DNA from: an uncultured Pyrinomonas sp. | Lineage (GTDB): Bacteria > Acidobacteriota > Blastocatellia > Pyrinomonadales > Pyrinomonadaceae | Assembly (NCBI GenBank): GCA_937135995.1 | Contig: CAKZOF010000761.1 | Span: forward strand, 1-9,174 | Reading direction: 5' to 3' | DNA length: 9,174 nucleotides | The notes under the pieces: generated by a model | The model's database searches: none | What the model was told of the DNA's origin: nothing | What the model saw: only the letters and a program-made list of their open reading frames with translations | Position numbers and translations under genes: made by a program | Shown: one piece after another, positions 6,482-9,174 of the stretch | How positions within the stretch are numbered: the first letter of the stretch is position 1 | Layout of the letters: each line of letters begins with the position of its first letter

Positions 6482-6832
6482 TCAACCCTCCTTTCGGTTC
6501 TCAGTCTTGATCGACGGTTCGCTCTCATATTCGCCCGAAGGGCAACCGTACAGTCGCTTCCGAAACGGACGGGAGGCGAAACGTCGCTCCCATGATCGAC
6601 TCCGGATGCGACTTTCCTGTTAACTCCGTTGGAAGATTCGTTGAACTTTGGTCCCGGGCTGGGTGCCGCCGCTGGACCACCGACGCACTTTTAACCGAAC
6701 GTTCATCCCGGTTTCACTTTTCGATAACCGTGCCCCGGTAGAACATGACGCATCCCGAAAAGCGTTCGACGCAGCGTCGAACGCGGGACATCCCCACTTG
6801 ATCACCTGAGTTCGATTACGAAGGAGGCTTCG
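6482..6832. other. Divergent intergenic region between PEP-CTERM and PhoX genes
   Basis: The 351 bases hold strong ribosome sites for both flanking genes (AAGGAGG at 6487-6493 minus and 6821-6827 plus). They also hold a small GCCCGAAGGGC hairpin at 6531-6541 and the 23-bp palindrome at 6762-6784. Overlapping AACCG/CGGTT arms lie around 6692-6730. I found no confident -35/-10 pair for either gene, and no sigma-54 or Pho-box match. Confidence 0.6.
6762..6784. repeat. 23-bp perfect palindrome upstream of the PhoX gene
   Basis: GCGTTCGACGC (6762-6772) and GCGTCGAACGC (6774-6784) are exact reverse complements separated by one A. TCCC before and GGGA after could pair further around a short bulge. 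It lies 48 bases before the PhoX start codon. It could be a dimeric regulator's operator or, in the transcript, a stable leader hairpin. Confidence 0.8.
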
Positions 6833-8215
6833 ATGAGCAGATTGAACCGACGTAGTTTTCTGCGGAGCACGGCCGTGGCTGGCAGCGCTCTTCTGGCGAT
6901 TGAAGGGTTTCAAGCGCGCAGCATGTTGGACCGTTTCGGCATTGGACGCACCATCGCCCGCGCGGCCAACGGCAGCTACGGGCCGCTCGTGCCAAAGCCA
7001 TCGAATAACACAGGCGAGACGCTGCTTGCCCTTCCCGAGGGATTCCAATACAACGTCTTTGGCCGCGTTGGCACGCCCATGGCGGATGGACGCTTGACGC
7101 CGGGACTCCACGACGGCATGGCCGCTTTCTCCGTCAACGGCATGATCCATCTGGTTCGCAACCACGAACAGACTGGCGGTAGCCCGATCAGTCAAGCCAT
7201 CGGCAACCGTCCGTATGACCTGCGCGCCACGGGCGGAACGACAACGCTGGTCGTCGATCCCGTGACGCGCTCACTCGTCTATGATTTCGTCAGCTTGAGT
7301 GGGACGGTGCGCAACTGTGCGGGCGGTCCGACGCCTTGGGGCACGTGGATCAGTTGCGAAGAGACCATCGTCGGCCCGAGTCAGAGCAACGCCTTCACAC
7401 AAAAACACGGCTACGCCTTTGAAGTGTCGGCAGCGTCGTACACCGAGGTCGTCCCCGTGCCGCTGAAAGCCATGGGACGCTTCTCGCACGAGGCGTTGGC
7501 GGTCGATCCGGCGACGGGCATCGTCTACGAAACGGAAGACGCCAATCCGGCGGGATTTTACCGCTTCATCCCGAACCGTCCGGGTGGGCCGGGGCGTCCG
7601 GCAGAGCTGGCCGCTGGCGGCATGCTGCAGATGCTGGCGATCAGAAACAATCCGCGCTACGACACGCGCACGGGCCAAACCATGGGGCGACAACTGCAAA
7701 CCGTCTGGGTCGATATCTCTGATCCTGATCCGAACCTTGAAGCTGGCGCCACGTCGGTCTTCAATCAGGGTCTTGCGCGCGGCGGCTGCATCTTCGCGCG
7801 ACTCGAAGGCTGCTGGTACGGCGATGGCAGCATCTTCTTCGTCTCGACGAGCGGTGGCAACATCGGCAAAGGTCAAATCTGGCAGTACACGCCCGCAGGC
7901 GATGACCAAGGCGTGCTCGTCCTGCTTTATGAATCGACCGACGCCGCCGTGCTCGAATCACCCGACAACATCTGCGTCAGCCCGCGTGGCGGCATCGTCC
8001 TTTGCGAAGACGGCAACGGCACCGACTACGTTCGCGGACTGACGCGACAAGGCGAAGTCTTCGATTTCGCCTACCGCATCAACTCCACGGTCGAAGCAGC
8101 AGGCGCAACCTTCAGTCCCGACGGCAAGACGCTCTTCTTCAACTACCAGAGCACGGGTGAGACGTTCGCCGTCTGGCCGCGCGACGGGTACTCATGGGAA
8201 GACGGCGCGCTCTAA
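6833..8215 (+). CDS. Tat-exported PhoX-family (DUF839) protein, putative alkaline phosphatase
   Basis: This 460-residue protein starts with a twin-arginine signal (NRRSFLRSTAVAGSALLAI), so it is probably exported folded with its cofactor. The rest matches the PhoX/DUF839 beta-propeller. LVRNHE is at 107-112. NCAGGPTPWGTWISCEE is at 161-177 and includes the Cys (C162) that corresponds to the iron-ligand Cys of PhoX. GRFSHEALAVDPATG is at 215-229. ARLEG at 322-326 keeps the Arg-x-Glu pair, ESPDNICVSPRGG is at 375-387, and CEDG is at 391-394. Residue correspondence to PhoX is my inference from motif order. PhoX enzymes hydrolyse phosphate esters with an iron-calcium centre. This protein is shorter than classical PhoX (about 600-700 residues), so the substrate is less certain. 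Start ATG 6833 follows AAGGAGG by five bases. It is transcribed alone and ends at the terminator at 8241-8279. Confidence 0.9.
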   Translation: MSRLNRRSFLRSTAVAGSALLAIEGFQARSMLDRFGIGRTIARAANGSYGPLVPKPSNNTGETLLALPEGFQYNVFGRVGTPMADGRLTPGLHDGMAAFSVNGMIHLVRNHEQTGGSPISQAIGNRPYDLRATGGTTTLVVDPVTRSLVYDFVSLSGTVRNCAGGPTPWGTWISCEETIVGPSQSNAFTQKHGYAFEVSAASYTEVVPVPLKAMGRFSHEALAVDPATGIVYETEDANPAGFYRFIPNRPGGPGRPAELAAGGMLQMLAIRNNPRYDTRTGQTMGRQLQTVWVDISDPDPNLEAGATSVFNQGLARGGCIFARLEGCWYGDGSIFFVSTSGGNIGKGQIWQYTPAGDDQGVLVLLYESTDAAVLESPDNICVSPRGGIVLCEDGNGTDYVRGLTRQGEVFDFAYRINSTVEAAGATFSPDGKTLFFNYQSTGETFAVWPRDGYSWEDGAL

Positions 8216-8240
8216 AGTTTCCCGAAAGCGCGACGAACCG

Positions 8241-8279
8241 GAGATCGAGAGGGGCCCGCTCCTTTCGATCTCTCTTTTT
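8241..8279 (+). terminator. Strong intrinsic terminator of the PhoX gene
   Basis: A 14-bp stem (8241-8254 with 8259-8272, including two G-U pairs) closes on a CCCG loop and is followed by TCTTTTT. The outer arms GAGATCGA and TCGATCTC pair perfectly. It begins 25 bases after the PhoX stop codon. Confidence 0.85.
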
Positions 8280-8636
8280 CGCCAAGCGCGTGTCCGCCGC
8301 ACTCGGGGCGAGATGGACGAGCAAACCACTTTTGTCCCTCTTTAAGCTCGCTTTTGAATCCAAGCGAGTTCGTCACACCTTCGCCCATCCTTTTTTCGCT
8401 TCCTAGCAGCTCTCTTTTGTCCGACAACCTCAAGGACCGCGCACGCGAAGCCGGATCTTCTCCGGTCGAAAAAAGCGTGATCGCTTTGCAACGGTTACGA
8501 GAACAAGAGGCTTTAATCTTCTGCTGCCCGTGCTTTTCGAACGGCCGCGAAGGGCCGCCGAACCATAGGGCCTCGCGCGAACGAACTTCGGGCCGACTTT
8601 GCGCGCACGAGGACGAACCCTTGCTTGCGCTGGTGA

Positions 8637-8680
8637 CACCTTCGGAAGTTCGGAGAAGGCGCGGTTTCGTCCCGAAGGTG
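8637..8680. repeat. 9-bp inverted repeat overlapping the Nudix promoter
   Basis: CACCTTCGG (8637-8645) and CCGAAGGTG (8672-8680) are perfect inverted arms, 35 bases centre to centre. The right arm ends in the TG of the extended -10 element. The placement, spanning the -35 region, suggests an operator. Confidence 0.55.
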
Positions 8681-8687
8681 CTATACT
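8679..8687 (+). promoter_or_regulatory. Extended -10 promoter of the Nudix gene
   Basis: TGCTATACT reads TG, one base, then TATACT (five of six -10 matches). The -35 position (near 8659-8664) is GC-rich and unlike the consensus, as is common for extended -10 promoters. Transcription would start near 8694. Confidence 0.55.
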
Positions 8688-8772
8688 TGAAAACGCGCGG
8701 TGAGCGAATCGAAGCGAACACGCAGGGCGACCGAAGTTGCAATCGACTGGATCGGACCAAAGCGCAAAACTC

Positions 8773-9174
8773 TTGGACCACGGAGCGACGAACCCGGTTT
8801 CTCCCGCCGCTCGCGCGGCGACGCCCAAAGACGCCGCCGCGGTCATCCTTGTGCGCGAACGCAACGGGCGAGCCGAGGTCTTCTGGGCGCGCCGCAACGC
8901 ACGACTCGCTTTTCTCGGCGGCTTCTACGCTTTTCCGGGCGGGCAGCGAGAGGCGACCGACATGGATGCGCCGGTGAAGCACGCGATCACACCGGATCTG
9001 GCCGCCATGATCGCCTGTGCGGCGCGGGAACTGTTCGAGGAACTCGGCGTGCTCGTTGCGCGCAACGGCGAGCGACTGACACGCGGCCAGATCGCGTCGC
9101 TCTTCGATGAGCTTCGCAGCGGACGCATGTCCTTTCCGCAACTGCTTCGGCACTTCGGACTCCATCTCGACGCG
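8773..9174 (+). CDS. Nudix hydrolase domain protein, C-terminus beyond the window
   Basis: Nudix enzymes cleave nucleoside diphosphates linked to another group. The frame reads TPKDAAAVILVRERNGRAEV, FWARRNARLAFLGGFYAFPG and GQREATDMDAPV, then AACAARELFEELGVLVARNG. RELFEELGV (from about 9025) is the REUxEExGU half of the Nudix box and supplies the metal-binding Glu residues. It is separated from FPGG by a long insert, unlike the usual short spacing. The final visible part (LFDELRSGRMSFPQLLRHFG) is helical. Long-insert Nudix domains of this kind are often fused to a metallo-beta-lactamase domain; the window ends before that can be seen. The start is uncertain. In frame there is a stop at 8701, no ATG or GTG before the domain, and only TTG at 8737 and 8773, neither with a good ribosome site. 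I took 8773 as nearer the domain. Confidence 0.8.
   Translation, partial: MDHGATNPVSPAARAATPKDAAAVILVRERNGRAEVFWARRNARLAFLGGFYAFPGGQREATDMDAPVKHAITPDLAAMIACAARELFEELGVLVARNGERLTRGQIASLFDELRSGRMSFPQLLRHFGLHLDA

Larger units (their letters stand above)
8216..8772. other. Gene-free stretch between PhoX and the Nudix gene
   Basis: Apart from the terminator at its left end and the promoter and inverted repeat at its right end, I see no supported gene. Open frames on both strands run through it but read as low-information Ser/Arg-rich protein without family features. A hairpin without a T-run lies at 8536-8562 (TTCG, CGGCC / GGCCG, CGAA). Confidence 0.6.

Noticed and set aside
6540..6570. Possible sigma-54 (-24/-12) site for the PEP-CTERM gene, TTGC on the minus strand
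   Set aside because: The GG that should lie ten bases before the GC is absent, so the element does not fit.
6605..6625. Possible Pho box upstream of PhoX
   Set aside because: The sequence around CTTTCCTGTTAACTCC lacks the two properly spaced CTGTCAT-like heptamers.
8212..9165. 317-residue minus-strand open frame over the Nudix gene and the gene-free stretch
   Set aside because: Its first part is antisense to the Nudix domain and the rest is low-information Ser/Arg-rich sequence crossing a terminator and promoter; no family features.

Overview
The window is GC-rich bacterial DNA, gene-dense in most places, from a Gram-negative heterotroph. A PEP-CTERM sorted protein, a Tat-exported PhoX-type protein, a FadN-type beta-oxidation fusion protein and long coding-like antisense frames all fit Acidobacteriota (Blastocatellia-like). 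That assignment is an inference from gene content, not a demonstrated one.

Left part (1-3061). A minus-strand fatty-acid beta-oxidation operon runs leftwards: fadN (3-hydroxyacyl-CoA dehydrogenase/enoyl-CoA hydratase), then fadA (thiolase). This is the gene order of the Bacillus fadNAE operon. The promoter reads as a -35/-10 pair separated by 17 bp. An 18-bp perfect palindrome overlaps the last two -35 bases and fills all but one base of that spacer. It matches the FadR (TetR-family) operator consensus of Bacillus subtilis as I recall it. FadR is released by long-chain acyl-CoA, so the operon is probably induced by fatty acids. The thiolase breaks off right after its catalytic-Cys motif, at about 164-184. 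There the sequence passes, through a stretch that reads sensibly in both genes, into the start of an unrelated plus-strand secreted protein. This is a rearrangement or an assembly chimera.

Centre (3062-5602). On the plus strand are a DoxX-family membrane protein and a 12-TM MFS drug-efflux-type transporter 39 bp downstream, probably co-transcribed. They are followed by a broken two-gene membrane locus (TIGR02587-like then TIGR02588-like). It carries a 71-bp-offset imperfect repeat that shifts the frame, and a deletion that removes the 3' half of the first gene and the 5' part of the second.

Right part (5603-9174). A gene-free stretch with short direct repeats leads to a minus-strand PEP-CTERM exported protein. 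It is divergent from a plus-strand Tat-exported PhoX/DUF839 protein, with a 351-bp intergenic region between them that carries a 23-bp perfect palindrome. The PhoX gene ends at a strong intrinsic terminator. A second gene-free stretch (8216-8772) ends in an extended -10 promoter overlapped by a 9-bp inverted repeat. It precedes a Nudix-domain gene that runs off the window.

No RNA genes, CRISPR arrays, transposases or complete mobile elements were seen. The most interesting signals are the FadR operator in the fadN promoter, the chimeric junction at the left edge, and the degraded membrane-protein pair.
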